Assembly: GCF_014252075.1 (NCBI RefSeq)
Contig: NZ_CP059209.1
Location: 124,001 to 188,000, forward strand
From: Blattabacterium cuenoti
Lineage (GTDB): Bacteria > Bacteroidota > Bacteroidia > Flavobacteriales > Blattabacteriaceae
DNA length: 64,000 bases
Reading direction: 5' to 3'
The notes beneath the pieces were generated by a model. It was not told the DNA's origin. It did no database searches and was given only the letters and a program-made list of their open reading frames with translations. Positions 1 through 9,023 of the stretch are shown piece after piece (within the stretch, counting starts at the first letter, position 1; the number at the start of each line of letters is the position of its first letter). The translations under genes and the position numbers were made by a program.

Positions 1-1593
1 AAACTCTGGAACGATAATTAAAAAAGGAGAATCTTTTTTGGATAAATTTTCTAATTGTATAGAAAATTTATATTCATCCACTAAATGATTACTAATAAAA
101 CTTATCAAATCTTGTTTTTCTTTTTCAGAAAGTTCTGAGTCATATTTTTTTTCTTTATCAATTAATTTTTCAATATGATCTGAGTCTACTCTAACAAAAG
201 AAATTTCCTTGTCATAAAATTCCAACTTTTGCATTAAATGAACTGAAAGTGGACTATCCAAAATTAAAACTTCATAATTCCTATTTTTTGCTTCTTTAAT
301 GTAACTATGTTGTTCTTCTTTATCTGAAGAATAAAGAAAAACAATTTTTCCTTCTTTATTTTTTTGGGTTGGACTTATTTTTTCTTTAAACTCTTCTAAA
401 GTAAAATAAATGTTATTGACAGTAGAAAAAATTAAAAATTTAATAGCTTTATCAAAAAAGTTTTGTGTACTAATCATTCCGTATTCCACTATAATTTTTA
501 TATCTTCCCATTTTTTTTGAAAATCTTCTCTATTTATTGTAAATAGAGAATTTAACTTATCAGAAACTTTTCTTGTTATGTATCTAGATATGTTTTTTAC
601 AGATGTATCGGATTGTAAATGAGAACGTGATACATTAAGTGGAATATCTGGAGAATCTATAACTCCTTTTAATAAGCTCAGAAAATCTGGAACAATTCCT
701 TCTAAATTATCCGTGATATAAACCTGATTTTGATACAAATGAATTTTGTCTTTCTGTATGTCAATTCTTCTTTCTATTTTAGGAAAAAATAAAATTCCTG
801 TCAGATGAAAAGGATGATCTATATTTAAATGCACCCAAAATAAAGGATCTTCTAACTGATTAGGATATAATTCATGATAAAAATCTAAATAATTTTTATC
901 AATCAATTGAAGTGGATTTTTATTCCAAGTAGGATGAATATTATTGACAATAGTTTCTTTATCGTTATCTTCTTTGGAAGATAAATGGATTTCTACAGGA
1001 AGAAATTTGCAATATTTTTGTAGTAATTTTAAAATACGATTATATTCTAAAAATTCCTTACTATCTTCATTAAGAAATAAAACGATTTCTGTTCCTCTAT
1101 CTCTTTTTTCAATTTCTTTCATAATAAAATTAGGAGATCCTTCGCAGGACCAAAATATAGATGAAGCTTCTTTTTGATAAGATTGAGTAAAAATCATGAC
1201 TTTATTAGATACCATAAAAGAAGAATAAAAACCCAAGCCAAAATGACCAATAATATGACTATCTTTTGTAGATGTATTATATTTCTTAATAAATTCTTCT
1301 GCTCCAGAAAAAGCTATTTGATTAATATATTTTTTTACTTCTTCTTTGGTCATTCCAATTCCATTATCTATTACATGAATAGTTTTATTTTTTTGATTTA
1401 TTAGAACACGAATTTTCAAATCATCTTCAATATCATCCAAATTTTCCAATTTAGCTATAGTTTTCAATTTAATAATAGCATCTGTTGCATTAGAAACAAG
1501 TTCACGCAAAAAAACTTCTTGATCAGAATAAAGAAATCTTTTAATGATAGGGAAAATATTATTTGAAGTAACACTAATTTTATTATCCTCCAT
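1..1593 (-). CDS. htpG: Molecular chaperone HtpG (Hsp90), C-terminal part cut by window edge
   Basis: ATP-dependent cytosolic Hsp90 chaperone. The frame is open from ATG at 1593 to base 1, giving 531 codons of an expected total of about 620, so the C-terminal dimerisation domain lies outside the window. The N-terminal GHKL ATPase fold is clear: Glu31/Asn35/Asp38 in ELVSNATDA, DNGIGM at about 76-81 and GHFGLGFYS at about 116-124. The middle domain keeps the NVSR motif (SPDIPLNVSR), which includes the arginine that contacts ATP in Hsp90. No internal stop or frameshift was found. The start is the first ATG before the conserved SVTSNNIFPI segment. It is transcribed in the same direction as ftsY, 69 bp upstream. 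Confidence 0.96.
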   Translation of the reverse strand, partial: MEDNKISVTSNNIFPIIKRFLYSDQEVFLRELVSNATDAIIKLKTIAKLENLDDIEDDLKIRVLINQKNKTIHVIDNGIGMTKEEVKKYINQIAFSGAEEFIKKYNTSTKDSHIIGHFGLGFYSSFMVSNKVMIFTQSYQKEASSIFWSCEGSPNFIMKEIEKRDRGTEIVLFLNEDSKEFLEYNRILKLLQKYCKFLPVEIHLSSKEDNDKETIVNNIHPTWNKNPLQLIDKNYLDFYHELYPNQLEDPLFWVHLNIDHPFHLTGILFFPKIERRIDIQKDKIHLYQNQVYITDNLEGIVPDFLSLLKGVIDSPDIPLNVSRSHLQSDTSVKNISRYITRKVSDKLNSLFTINREDFQKKWEDIKIIVEYGMISTQNFFDKAIKFLIFSTVNNIYFTLEEFKEKISPTQKNKEGKIVFLYSSDKEEQHSYIKEAKNRNYEVLILDSPLSVHLMQKLEFYDKEISFVRVDSDHIEKLIDKEKKYDSELSEKEKQDLISFISNHLVDEYKFSIQLENLSKKDSPFLIIVPEF

Positions 1594-1662
1594 AAAACTA
1601 AATTATTGAAAAAAGAAAAATAAAACAAAGATCATACCATAATAAATTAAGAAGACAAAATG

Positions 1663-2625
1663 TCATTTTTCATTATTTTTATCTTCAAAAAAACAATCTA
1701 TAAATTTTTTTCCATCAAATTTTTTCAAATCTTGTATTTTTTCACCTGTTCCTAGATATTGTATGGGAATTTTGAATTGATCCATAATTCCTATTACTAC
1801 ACCCCCCTTAGCTGTCCCTTCTATTTTTGTCAATATAATAGAAGAAATTTTAACAAAATAAGTAAACTTTTTGACCTGTTCAAAAGCGTTTTGACCTGTG
1901 CTGGCGTCTAAAACAAGCATAATTTCATGAGGTGATTCAGGTATAATTTTTTTCATGACTCTACTTATTTTAGATAGCTCTTCCATCAAACCAATACGAT
2001 TTTGTAATCTACCAGCTGTATCAATTAAAACCACATCTTTTTTTCTGGATTTAGCAGATTGTAAGGTATCATATGCGACAGATGCTGGATCTGCATGCAT
2101 ATGTTGTTTTATTAAAGGAACTTGAGCTTTATTTGCCCATATTTCAAGTTGATCAATGGCTGCTGCCCTAAATGTATCAGAAGCTCCTATAATTAAATCA
2201 AAACCTTTTTTTTTTAAAAAAAAAGCTAATTTTCCAATTGTAGTTGTTTTTCCTACTCCATTGACTCCGACCATCATAATTACATATGGTTTTTTATGAT
2301 ATTTTATTTTTTTTTCTAAACATTCATTTTTAATATCTATAAAAATATTTTCTATCTCTTTTTTAAGAAGATCATATAGGTCTTGTATATTACTATATTT
2401 TTCTTTTTGAATTCTTTTTTCTAAATTATTGATGATTTTTATAGTAGTTTTTGTCCCTATGTCTGCAGACAATAAGAGATCTTCCATCTGATCGATTACA
2501 TTTATTTCTATTTTTGATTTTCTCAAAAAAAGATTTTTTATTTTATAAAAAAAGGATTCTCTAGTTTTTTTCAATTCATGATGAAATATCTTTTCTGATT
2601 CCTTTTCCTTTTTTAGAAAAAACAT
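1663..2625 (-). CDS. ftsY: Signal recognition particle receptor FtsY
   Basis: SRP-receptor GTPase that docks SRP-ribosome complexes at the inner membrane. The 320-residue protein is essentially only the NG domain: a helical N domain (about 15-105), then the G domain with P-loop GVNGVGKTT (120-128), DTFRAAA (150-156), DTAGR (202-206) and TKIEGTAKGG (about 271). The long acidic A domain of the E. coli protein is missing, as is usual in Bacteroidetes, so membrane binding probably relies on the basic N-terminal helix. It is the last gene of the rpmB-rpmG-DUF4295-ftsY cluster, an arrangement conserved in Bacteroidetes. Confidence 0.97.
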   Translation of the reverse strand: MFFLKKEKESEKIFHHELKKTRESFFYKIKNLFLRKSKIEINVIDQMEDLLLSADIGTKTTIKIINNLEKRIQKEKYSNIQDLYDLLKKEIENIFIDIKNECLEKKIKYHKKPYVIMMVGVNGVGKTTTIGKLAFFLKKKGFDLIIGASDTFRAAAIDQLEIWANKAQVPLIKQHMHADPASVAYDTLQSAKSRKKDVVLIDTAGRLQNRIGLMEELSKISRVMKKIIPESPHEIMLVLDASTGQNAFEQVKKFTYFVKISSIILTKIEGTAKGGVVIGIMDQFKIPIQYLGTGEKIQDLKKFDGKKFIDCFFEDKNNEK

Positions 2626-2634
2626 TATAAATAA

Positions 2635-2790
2635 CTACTTTTTTATAAAAAAAATCTTGACTTCCTCATCAGAGATAATTTTATTTTCAAAGGTATAAAA
2701 ACCAGATTTTTTAGATTTAACTATTTTTATCGCCAAAGTCATTTTTTTTGATAATTTTTTTTTATTATTTTTCACCATCTTTTTAGACAT
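2635..2790 (-). CDS. DUF4295 small basic protein
   Basis: A 51-residue lysine-rich protein starting MSKKMVKN, with the core MTLAIKIVKSKKSGFYTFEN followed by an acidic turn (ISDEEV). This matches the DUF4295 family, small Bacteroidetes proteins whose core reads roughly KAIKMVKSPKTGAYTF. The place is also right: these genes sit directly after rpmB and rpmG and before ftsY. Its function is unknown; the ribosomal-protein neighbours and strong positive charge suggest a ribosome-associated role, which is inference. It starts 10 bp after the rpmG stop and ends 9 bp before ftsY, so translation is probably coupled. Confidence 0.85.
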   Translation of the reverse strand: MSKKMVKNNKKKLSKKMTLAIKIVKSKKSGFYTFENKIISDEEVKIFFIKK

Positions 2791-2800
2791 ATTATTTTTT

Positions 2801-2983
2801 TTATTTTATTTCTTTATGAATTGTATATTTTCTTAAAAATGGATTATATTTTTTTAATTCAATTCTATTCGGAGTATTTTTTTTGTTTTTTGTTGTAACA
2901 TATCTAGAACAACCAGGTATTCCACTTTTTTTTTGTTCAACACATTCTAATATGACTTGTATTCTATTTCCTTTTTTAGCCAT
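2801..2983 (-). CDS. rpmG: 50S ribosomal protein L33
   Basis: Large-subunit ribosomal protein of 60 residues, the normal size. Family hallmarks are [16 protein letters not shown] at the start, [20 protein letters not shown] in the middle and a basic C terminus (TIHKEIK). Only two cysteines remain, Cys14 and Cys25, so it is not the four-cysteine zinc-binding type. The gene overlaps the end of rpmB by 8 bp, indicating coupled translation. Second gene of the rpmB operon. Confidence 0.97.
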   Translation of the reverse strand: MAKKGNRIQVILECVEQKKSGIPGCSRYVTTKNKKNTPNRIELKKYNPFLRKYTIHKEIK

Positions 2984-3221
2984 TTTTATTAATCTTTATG
3001 TTTTTTTTGTAACGTTTTAGTGCGTTTTCAATCCCTATTTTATTAATAAGTTTGACTCCATAAGCACAAATTTTTAAAGTAATCCATTTTTTTTCTTTTG
3101 TTAAAAAAAAACGTTTTTTACATAAGTTAATATTAAAACGACGTTTTTTTTTATTATTTGCATGAGAAACTCTATTTCCTATCATTGCTTTTTTTCCTGT
3201 CAATTCACAAACTTTTGACAT
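2976..3221 (-). CDS. rpmB: 50S ribosomal protein L28
   Basis: Large-subunit ribosomal protein, 81 residues. The L28 signature is visible: [29 protein letters not shown] near the N terminus, then [17 protein letters not shown] and a C-terminal helix ending in NKNG. It is the first gene of the minus-strand rpmB-rpmG-DUF4295-ftsY operon and is divergent from yebC across a 63-bp gap that holds an inverted repeat. Confidence 0.97.
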   Translation of the reverse strand: MSKVCELTGKKAMIGNRVSHANNKKKRRFNINLCKKRFFLTKEKKWITLKICAYGVKLINKIGIENALKRYKKNIKINKNG

Positions 3222-3233
3222 AATAGTTTTTTT

Positions 3234-3264
3234 TGCTAAATTTAATTGAATTGCTAATTTAGCA
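3234..3264. repeat. 9-bp inverted repeat in the rpmB/yebC divergent spacer
   Basis: TGCTAAATT (3234-3242) and AATTTAGCA (3256-3264) are perfect inverted copies with a 13-bp spacer. A third TGCTAA at 3252 pairs with TTAGCA at 3259 to give a tighter palindrome. It lies between two divergent genes, so it could be an operator or a transcript hairpin; nothing in the sequence decides this. Confidence 0.5.
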
Positions 3265-3284
3265 TAAAAAAAGAAAGACGCTTC

Positions 3285-3998
3285 ATGTCAGGACATAGTA
3301 AGTGGACAAATATACAACATAGAAAATCTAATCAAGATTTCAGGAAATCTAGAAAATTTTCCAAAATCATAAAAGAAATAACTATCGCTGTTAAAGAATC
3401 AGGAACTAACAATTTTCGTTTCAGAAACGCGATTATGAATGCAAAATCAGTTAATGTCCCTAAAAGCACTATAGAAAAAGCCATAAAAAAAGCCTTACAA
3501 ATAAAAACAGACAATTACAAAAATTTAAATTTAGAAGGAAATATTCATGGAGTAAGTTTAATTATAGAATGTATGACAAATAATAGTATTCGTACAATTT
3601 CTAATATCAGAATATTTTTGAAGAAAAATGGAGGAAGACTATGTCATAATGGAGAGTTAACTCATTTATTTCATAGAATAGGTGTATTTTATATAAAAGA
3701 AAAAGATATTCATTATTCAATGGAAGATTTTGAATTAATGACAATAGATTTTGGAGCTAAAGATTTTTTACAAAAAAACGATATGGTTTCTATATACACA
3801 GATTTTGAATACTTTGGATCTATGAAAAACCATTTAGAAAAATTAGAAATATTCCATGAATATCAAGTAATACGTGTTCCTAAACAAATAATGAAATGGA
3901 TTTCAAAAGAAAAGAAAGAAAAAATTTTGAATTTAATTGAAAAACTTGAAAAAAATGAAGATGTAGAAAACACTTACTCTAATTTAGAAATTAAATAA
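3285..3998 (+). CDS. yebC: YebC/PmpR family protein
   Basis: Member of the YebC/TACO1 family, 237 residues, the normal length. The hallmark start [15 protein letters not shown] is intact and fixes the start codon. A basic three-helix N-terminal domain (1-75) is followed by the two alpha/beta domains, including the [12 protein letters not shown] segment (about 89-100) and NGGRLCHNG (about 114-122). Family members are described as DNA-binding regulators (PmpR) and, more recently, as factors that relieve ribosome stalling at proline runs; the sequence cannot tell these apart. It ends 4 bp before the RNase P RNA gene on the same strand. Confidence 0.93.
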   Translation: MSGHSKWTNIQHRKSNQDFRKSRKFSKIIKEITIAVKESGTNNFRFRNAIMNAKSVNVPKSTIEKAIKKALQIKTDNYKNLNLEGNIHGVSLIIECMTNNSIRTISNIRIFLKKNGGRLCHNGELTHLFHRIGVFYIKEKDIHYSMEDFELMTIDFGAKDFLQKNDMVSIYTDFEYFGSMKNHLEKLEIFHEYQVIRVPKQIMKWISKEKKEKILNLIEKLEKNEDVENTYSNLEIK

Positions 3999-4002
3999 AA
4001 TC

Positions 4003-4287
4003 AAGTAGGACGACCTATCGCATTGAAAAAATGAGGAAAGTCCGGACACCATAGAGCAACACAGTGGGTAACACCCATCCATCGTGAGATGAGGAATAGT
4101 GCAACAGAAAGAAAGTACAGATGAATTGCTGTAGTGAAATCATGTAAACTCTGTGTGGTGAAATGCCATGTACACCGGAAGACTGGCTCGGTTGATATCC
4201 CGGGGGGTAGGCAGATAGAGATCATGGGTAACCTAAATCCTAGATAAATGATAGGTATTATACAGAATCCGGCTTATAGTCCTACTT
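4003..4287 (+). ncRNA. rnpB: RNase P RNA component (bacterial type A)
   Basis: Catalytic RNA that removes 5' leaders from tRNA precursors. Both universal core blocks are present: GAGGAAAGTCCGGAC at 4033-4047 (CR I) and ACAGAATCCGGCTTATAG at 4262-4279 (CR V), which pair to form helix P4. The ends close in a perfect terminal P1 helix, AAGTAGGA (4003-4010) with TCCTACTT (4280-4287), and this sets the boundaries. At 285 nt it is shorter than the E. coli RNA (377 nt). The GC-rich core stands out from the AT-rich surroundings. It sits 9 bp before tRNA-Ser. Its protein partner rnpA at 15757-16105 is frameshifted. Confidence 0.96.
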
Positions 4288-4296
4288 ATTTTTTTT

Positions 4297-4381
4297 GGAG
4301 AGATGGCCGAGAGGATTAAGGCGCACGTCTGGAAAGCGTGTTCACAAAAAAGTGTCAAGGGTTCGAATCCCTTTCTCTCCG
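4297..4381 (+). tRNA. tRNA-Ser (anticodon GGA)
   Basis: Class II tRNA. The acceptor stem GGAGAGA (4297-4303) pairs with TCTCTCC (4374-4380), with discriminator G at 4381; CCA is not encoded. The anticodon loop CTGGAAA gives GGA at 4331-4333. A long variable arm (TTCACAAAAAAGTGTC region) and GGTTCGAATCC in the T arm confirm serine identity. It reads UCC and UCU codons. Confidence 0.95.
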
Positions 4382-4383
4382 CT

Positions 4384-5565
4384 TTAACAACTTTCTATGT
4401 CTTTCAATTTTTTTTCAATTAAATTAGTTCTAACTCCCAATAATTTATCTATATCTTTTGAAGCGCCTTGTAATTTATCTTGAGCTTGATGAAGCAATAA
4501 TCCAAATTTTTTGAATTCTTGTTTTACTGTTTCCAAAATTTTCCATACTTCAGAACTTCTTTTTTGAATAGCTAAAGTTCTGAACCCTATCTGTAAACTG
4601 TTTAATACAGCTGCTAATGTGGACGGACCTGTGATTACGGTTTTGTATTTTCTTAATAATTCTTCTAATAAACTAGAATTTCTTGCTATTTCAGCATAGA
4701 TCCCTTCAAATGGCAAGAAAAGAATAGCAAAATCAGTAGTATGTGGAGGATCTATATACTTATTTTGAATATCTTTGGACATTTTCTTAAGTACAGATTC
4801 CATATTTTTCACAGCTATTTCTATATTTTTTTTTTCTCCTTGACGATAAGCATTTTGTACTTTTTCATAAGTTTCTTTTGGAAATTTTACATCAATAGGT
4901 AACCATATAATATTTCCGTCTCCAAGTCCTGGAAGTTTGATTGCAAATTCTACAACAAAATTTGTACTAGATTTGGTAATAACATTAGAAGCATATTGTT
5001 CTGGAGACAAAATTTGTTGCAAAAGCATTGAAAGTTGCATCTCGCTAAAACTGCCACATATTTTTATATGATTTAAGGTTCTTTTTAAAGAACTTACATC
5101 TTTTGCTAAAATTTTCATTTCCCCTAATCCTTCTTGTAAAAACAATAATTGATTTCCAATAATTTCGAATGATTTTCCAAGATGAATATTCAAAGATGTT
5201 TGAAGTTTTTCATTAACATTTTCTTTTATTTCTTCAAGTTTTTTTTCTACAATTTCAATCAATTTTTCTTGTTTATTATAAATATAATCGAATTTTTTTG
5301 ATTGATTATCAATGTAAAATTGAATTTTTTTATCTAGATAATCTTGAGAATCTCTTACAGTTTGTCTTAATCCACTTTTGACTTCTATCAAAGAATCACT
5401 CAGCTCTTTTTTACTATATTGAGATAATTTATGAATTTCATCTTTTTGATCCTTGAATTCTTTTCTGAAAAACAATTCCAGTTTTCTAAAAAAATATATG
5501 CATATAAAAAAAAGAAAAAAACAAAAAATAATAAAAAAATAATACATGAAATAAAAAAAAATCAT
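4384..5565 (-). CDS. rmuC: RmuC family DNA recombination protein
   Basis: Predicted membrane-anchored protein of the RmuC family, linked in E. coli to limiting inversions at short inverted repeats. The 393-residue protein has an aromatic N-terminal transmembrane segment (about 2-26), a long coiled coil (about 30-150) and the conserved RmuC domain: CGSFSEMQLSMLLQQILSPEQY (about 170-191), LPIDVKFPKETY (about 222-233) and TDFAILFLPFEGIYAE (about 272-287). The fold is related to PD-(D/E)XK nucleases, but enzyme activity has not been firmly shown for the family. It ends 2 bp after tRNA-Ser on the opposite strand, and its start lies next to the initiator tRNA on the same strand. Confidence 0.92.
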   Translation of the reverse strand: MIFFYFMYYFFIIFCFFLFFICIYFFRKLELFFRKEFKDQKDEIHKLSQYSKKELSDSLIEVKSGLRQTVRDSQDYLDKKIQFYIDNQSKKFDYIYNKQEKLIEIVEKKLEEIKENVNEKLQTSLNIHLGKSFEIIGNQLLFLQEGLGEMKILAKDVSSLKRTLNHIKICGSFSEMQLSMLLQQILSPEQYASNVITKSSTNFVVEFAIKLPGLGDGNIIWLPIDVKFPKETYEKVQNAYRQGEKKNIEIAVKNMESVLKKMSKDIQNKYIDPPHTTDFAILFLPFEGIYAEIARNSSLLEELLRKYKTVITGPSTLAAVLNSLQIGFRTLAIQKRSSEVWKILETVKQEFKKFGLLLHQAQDKLQGASKDIDKLLGVRTNLIEKKLKDIESC

Positions 5566-5580
5566 TTGATGAGGAAAAAG

Positions 5581-5653
<73 letters not shown>

Positions 5654-5720
5654 CCATCAATAATATAATGTTTTTCATCTAAAAAATCAAATTTTGATAA
5701 AAATATATTATATGAAAAAT

Positions 5721-7367
5721 TCATCCATTCATAGATATTAAAAACTCTTCGTTATTTTGAGTTCTAGACATTCTGGATCTTAAAAATTCCATAGCTTCCA
5801 CTGGATTCATATCAGAAAGATGTTTTCGCAAAATCCACATTCTTTGTAATGTATTTTGATCAAGCAAAAGATCATCTTTTCTTGTGCTAGAAGAAACTAA
5901 ATCAATAGCTGGATAAATTCGTTTATTAGCTATTTTTCTATCTAATTGAAGTTCTTTATTTCCTGTTCCTTTAAATTCTTCAAAAATAACTTCGTCCATT
6001 TTTGATCCTGTATCAATCATAGCTGTAGCAATAATTGATAAAGATCCTCCATTCTCTATATTTCTGGCAGCTCCGAAAAATCTTTTTGGTCTATGTAATG
6101 CATTTGCATCGACTCCTCCTGATAAAACTTTTCCAGATGCAGGAGCTACAGTATTGTACGCACGTGCTAAACGTGTGATTGAATCTAATAAAATGACTAC
6201 ATCATGAGAACATTCAACCATTCTTTTTGCTTTTTGTAAAACAATATTAGCTACTTTAACATGTCTATCTGCAGGCTCATCAAAAGTAGATGCGATAACT
6301 TCTCCTTTAACATTTCTTTGCATATCTGTGACTTCTTCTGGTCGTTCATCAATCAGTAATATAATTAAATAAACTTCAGGATGATTGGCAGCAATCGCAT
6401 TAGCTATTTCTTTTAACAAAGTCGTTTTTCCTGTTTTAGGAGGAGCGACAATCATTCCTCTTTGTCCTTTTCCTATGGGAGTGAAAAGATCTACTATTCT
6501 TGTAGAGAGAGTTGCTTTTTTTTCAGCTAATTTGAATTTTTCATTAGGAAATAATGGAGTTAGATGTTCAAAAGAATCTCTTTCTCTTACAAAAAAAGGA
6601 GGACGACCATTGATTTCAAGAATTTTAATTAAGGGAAAATATTTTTCTCCCTCTTTAGGAGGACGAACTTCTCCTCTTATTGTATCTCCTGTTTTCATTC
6701 CGAAAAGTCTAATTTGAGATTGAGAAACATAAATATCATCAGGGGATGATAAATAGTTAAAATCGGAAGATCTTAAAAATCCGTAATTTTCTGGCATAAT
6801 TTCTAATACTCCTTCACTGATTATAATTCCTTCAAATTCATATTCAGGAGTGCGATATTTATTAGAAGAAATTTTTTGTGACAACCCTTCTGTTCCATGA
6901 CTATGAGATGACGCTTGAGATTCAGATTTATCATTTTTTTTCCAATTAGGAAAATTTTGATATTTTTTTTGATATCTTATATCTTCTGATAGCTTTGAAT
7001 TGGAATTTTTTAAATTTTCTTGAGAAACTAATTTTTTTTTCCCATTATTTACATTCTTTTTTTCCGAAAATGAATTTTTATACTCGGAGTTTTTTCGCAC
7101 TCTAAATCCTTTTTTCAAAGGATTTTCTTTTTTTAATGAAGAATGTGTGGAAGTACTTTTGTTATTAAAAGTGGAAGTACTTTTGTTATTAAAAGTAGAA
7201 GTACTTTTGTTATTAAAAGTGGAAGTACTTTTGTTATTAAAAATGGAAATAATTTTCTCTAGGAGTTCGTTTTTTCGTAATTGTGTACATTTTTTTAATC
7301 CTGAAGAACGAGCAATCTCTTGTAATTCAAAAAGTTTTTTACTTTTTAATTCAGTAATATCAAACAT
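5721..7367 (-). CDS. rho: Transcription termination factor Rho
   Basis: Hexameric RNA helicase that ends transcription. The 548-residue protein has a Rho_N helix bundle (1-40, [28 protein letters not shown]), a long polar linker (41-180), an RNA-binding cold-shock-like domain (about 183-260, [16 protein letters not shown]), and the ATPase with Walker A PPKTGKTT (about 310) and [10 protein letters not shown]. The Q-loop/R-loop region is also intact ([21 protein letters not shown]). It is longer than the E. coli protein (419) because of the Bacteroidetes-style linker, which here carries four perfect FNNKSTST repeats (residues 43-74). It is divergent from the DUF4293 gene. Confidence 0.97.
   Translation of the reverse strand: MFDITELKSKKLFELQEIARSSGLKKCTQLRKNELLEKIISIFNNKSTSTFNNKSTSTFNNKSTSTFNNKSTSTHSSLKKENPLKKGFRVRKNSEYKNSFSEKKNVNNGKKKLVSQENLKNSNSKLSEDIRYQKKYQNFPNWKKNDKSESQASSHSHGTEGLSQKISSNKYRTPEYEFEGIIISEGVLEIMPENYGFLRSSDFNYLSSPDDIYVSQSQIRLFGMKTGDTIRGEVRPPKEGEKYFPLIKILEINGRPPFFVRERDSFEHLTPLFPNEKFKLAEKKATLSTRIVDLFTPIGKGQRGMIVAPPKTGKTTLLKEIANAIAANHPEVYLIILLIDERPEEVTDMQRNVKGEVIASTFDEPADRHVKVANIVLQKAKRMVECSHDVVILLDSITRLARAYNTVAPASGKVLSGGVDANALHRPKRFFGAARNIENGGSLSIIATAMIDTGSKMDEVIFEEFKGTGNKELQLDRKIANKRIYPAIDLVSSSTRKDDLLLDQNTLQRMWILRKHLSDMNPVEAMEFLRSRMSRTQNNEEFLISMNG
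7146..7241 (-). repeat. 4 x 24-bp in-frame tandem repeat in rho
   Basis: Four head-to-tail 24-bp units encode the octapeptide FNNKSTST four times (Rho residues 43-74). The units are nearly identical in DNA; the one starting near 7194 has a single G-to-A change. Because the unit is a multiple of three, copy-number change keeps rho in frame. The repeat lies in the disordered linker between the N-terminal bundle and the RNA-binding domain. Confidence 0.95.
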
Positions 7368-7518
7368 AAAGTGATTGGGTTATATTTTATATAATTTTCT
7401 TGGAAAATAATATACTTTTTTAGTATAATTATTTTAGAAACGATAAATACAATTATACAAAAAATTAATTTGAACTTGAATAACAAAGTAACAAATAATA
7501 ATAAACAATTTAATTTAT

Positions 7519-7896
7519 ATGTTATATAGGATACAAACATTATATCTATTTATTTCCGTTTTGATTTATTCCGTTTTTCTATATTATTTTTTTCCTTTTT
7601 TATTTTCTTTCAAAAGAACGATTTTTGTTTTTTTAATTATATGTTTAATTATATCTATTTTAAGTCTTCTTTCTTTCAAAAAGAAAAAATTTCAAATACT
7701 TATGAATCAAATAAATATTATTATAAACAGTATTCATTTGATTCTTTTTTTCTATCAATCTAATCAACTTCTTAAAAGAAAAATGGCTCTTTTTTTTGTA
7801 TTATTATGTTTTTGCAGCATATGTATTTTGTACATGGCTAATAAAGCAATAAGAAAAGATATAGAATTAATTGATTCTATGAGTAGAATACGATGA
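7519..7896 (+). CDS. DUF4293 family membrane protein
   Basis: A 125-residue integral membrane protein with four predicted transmembrane helices (about 5-25, 33-51, 59-80, 88-106) and a charged C-terminal tail. The start MLYRIQTLYLFISVL and the end ANKAIRKDIELIDSMSRIR match the DUF4293 family, whose members begin with IQRIQT/LFL and end with ANKAIKxDExLVxSxDRLR. DUF4293 genes typically lie beside rho in Bacteroidetes, as here (divergent, 151 bp apart). Function unknown. Confidence 0.85.
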   Translation: MLYRIQTLYLFISVLIYSVFLYYFFPFLFSFKRTIFVFLIICLIISILSLLSFKKKKFQILMNQINIIINSIHLILFFYQSNQLLKRKMALFFVLLCFCSICILYMANKAIRKDIELIDSMSRIR

Positions 7897-7944
7897 CTTT
7901 CATTCAATAAATTTTAAAATTTTTATTAAAACAACTGAAAAAAA

Positions 7945-9015
7945 ATGAAAAAATCTTCATTTATTCAAAAATTAGAAGAATTTAAAAAGGAATTTCATGA
8001 AATTTCAAAATCTATTATTCAACCTAATATTATATCTGATCAAAAAAAGTATAAAATACTATTAAAAAAATATTTAAAACTGAAAAAAGTAGTTTTTATT
8101 TATGAAAAATACAAAAAAAAACTTTCCTTGCTTCAAGAAGCAAATTTTATATTGAAAAACGATTCAGATGCAGATCTAAAAGAATTCGCATATATAGAAA
8201 AAAACAAAATTTTAGAAAATTTATCTTCTATTGAAAAGGAATATTATGATCTGATTTTATCAGAGGAAACAACAGAAGACCATAGAAATGCTATTGTAGA
8301 ACTACGTTCTGGAACAGGAGGAGATGAAGCATGTCTTTTTGTAGAAGATATATTAAGAATGTATACAATGTTTTTTAAAAAATCAGGTTGGGAATATAAA
8401 GTTATACATGCTCAAAAAGGAGGAATAAAAGGATACAAAGAGATCATTTTGGATGTAAATGGAAAAGAGGGAGTTTATGGAAGTTTAAAATTTGAATCTG
8501 GAGTACATAGAGTGCAAAGAATTCCGAAAACAGAATCTCAAGGAAGAGTGCATACATCTGCTATAACAGTAGCTGTCCTTCCTCAAGTCAAAGAGATAGA
8601 AGTGAAAATTAATTTATCTGATATCAAAAAAGATACTTTTAGATCTAGTGGATCTGGAGGACAACACGTCAACAAAACAGAATCTGCTGTTCGATTAACC
8701 CATATACCAAGTAAAATCACAGTAGAATGCCAAGAAGAACGTTCTCAACACAAAAATTTTGAAAAAGCTATAAATGTTTTAAGATCAAGAATATATCAAA
8801 TTGAAGAGGAAAAAAGATTAAAAAAAATATCTATAAAAAGAAAATCTTTGGTCTCTACGGGAGACCGTTCTGTAAAAATCCGAACTTATAACTTTCCAAG
8901 AAACAGAGTCACAGATCATAGAATTCATAAATCTATGAATGATCTTATAGGATTCATGAATGGGAACATTCAAGAGATGATTAATCTTTTAAAACGTTTT
9001 GAAAAAAAAAAATAA
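7945..9015 (+). CDS. prfA: Peptide chain release factor 1
   Basis: Class I release factor that reads UAA and UAG and triggers peptide release. It has 356 residues, the normal RF1 length. Features: a helical N domain (1-110), [14 protein letters not shown] (about 117-130), the RF1-type region [21 protein letters not shown] holding the codon-recognition tripeptide (PKT here; PxT in RF1), and the catalytic GGQ in [20 protein letters not shown] (about 231-250). The PKT form and the length argue for RF1 rather than RF2, and no RF2-type programmed frameshift is present. It is convergent with accC with 8 bp between stops. Confidence 0.95.
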   Translation: MKKSSFIQKLEEFKKEFHEISKSIIQPNIISDQKKYKILLKKYLKLKKVVFIYEKYKKKLSLLQEANFILKNDSDADLKEFAYIEKNKILENLSSIEKEYYDLILSEETTEDHRNAIVELRSGTGGDEACLFVEDILRMYTMFFKKSGWEYKVIHAQKGGIKGYKEIILDVNGKEGVYGSLKFESGVHRVQRIPKTESQGRVHTSAITVAVLPQVKEIEVKINLSDIKKDTFRSSGSGGQHVNKTESAVRLTHIPSKITVECQEERSQHKNFEKAINVLRSRIYQIEEEKRLKKISIKRKSLVSTGDRSVKIRTYNFPRNRVTDHRIHKSMNDLIGFMNGNIQEMINLLKRFEKKK

Positions 9016-9023
9016 TATCATTT

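Noticed and set aside
4001..4225. 74-codon minus-strand frame
   Set aside because: It lies inside the RNase P RNA, whose conserved cores and terminal helix explain the sequence.
6385..6717. 110-codon plus-strand frame inside rho
   Set aside because: Antisense to the highly conserved Rho ATPase region; no family resemblance of its own.
7147..7374. Plus-strand frame with repeated LLLLKVEV
   Set aside because: It is the antisense reading of the FNNKSTST repeat in rho.
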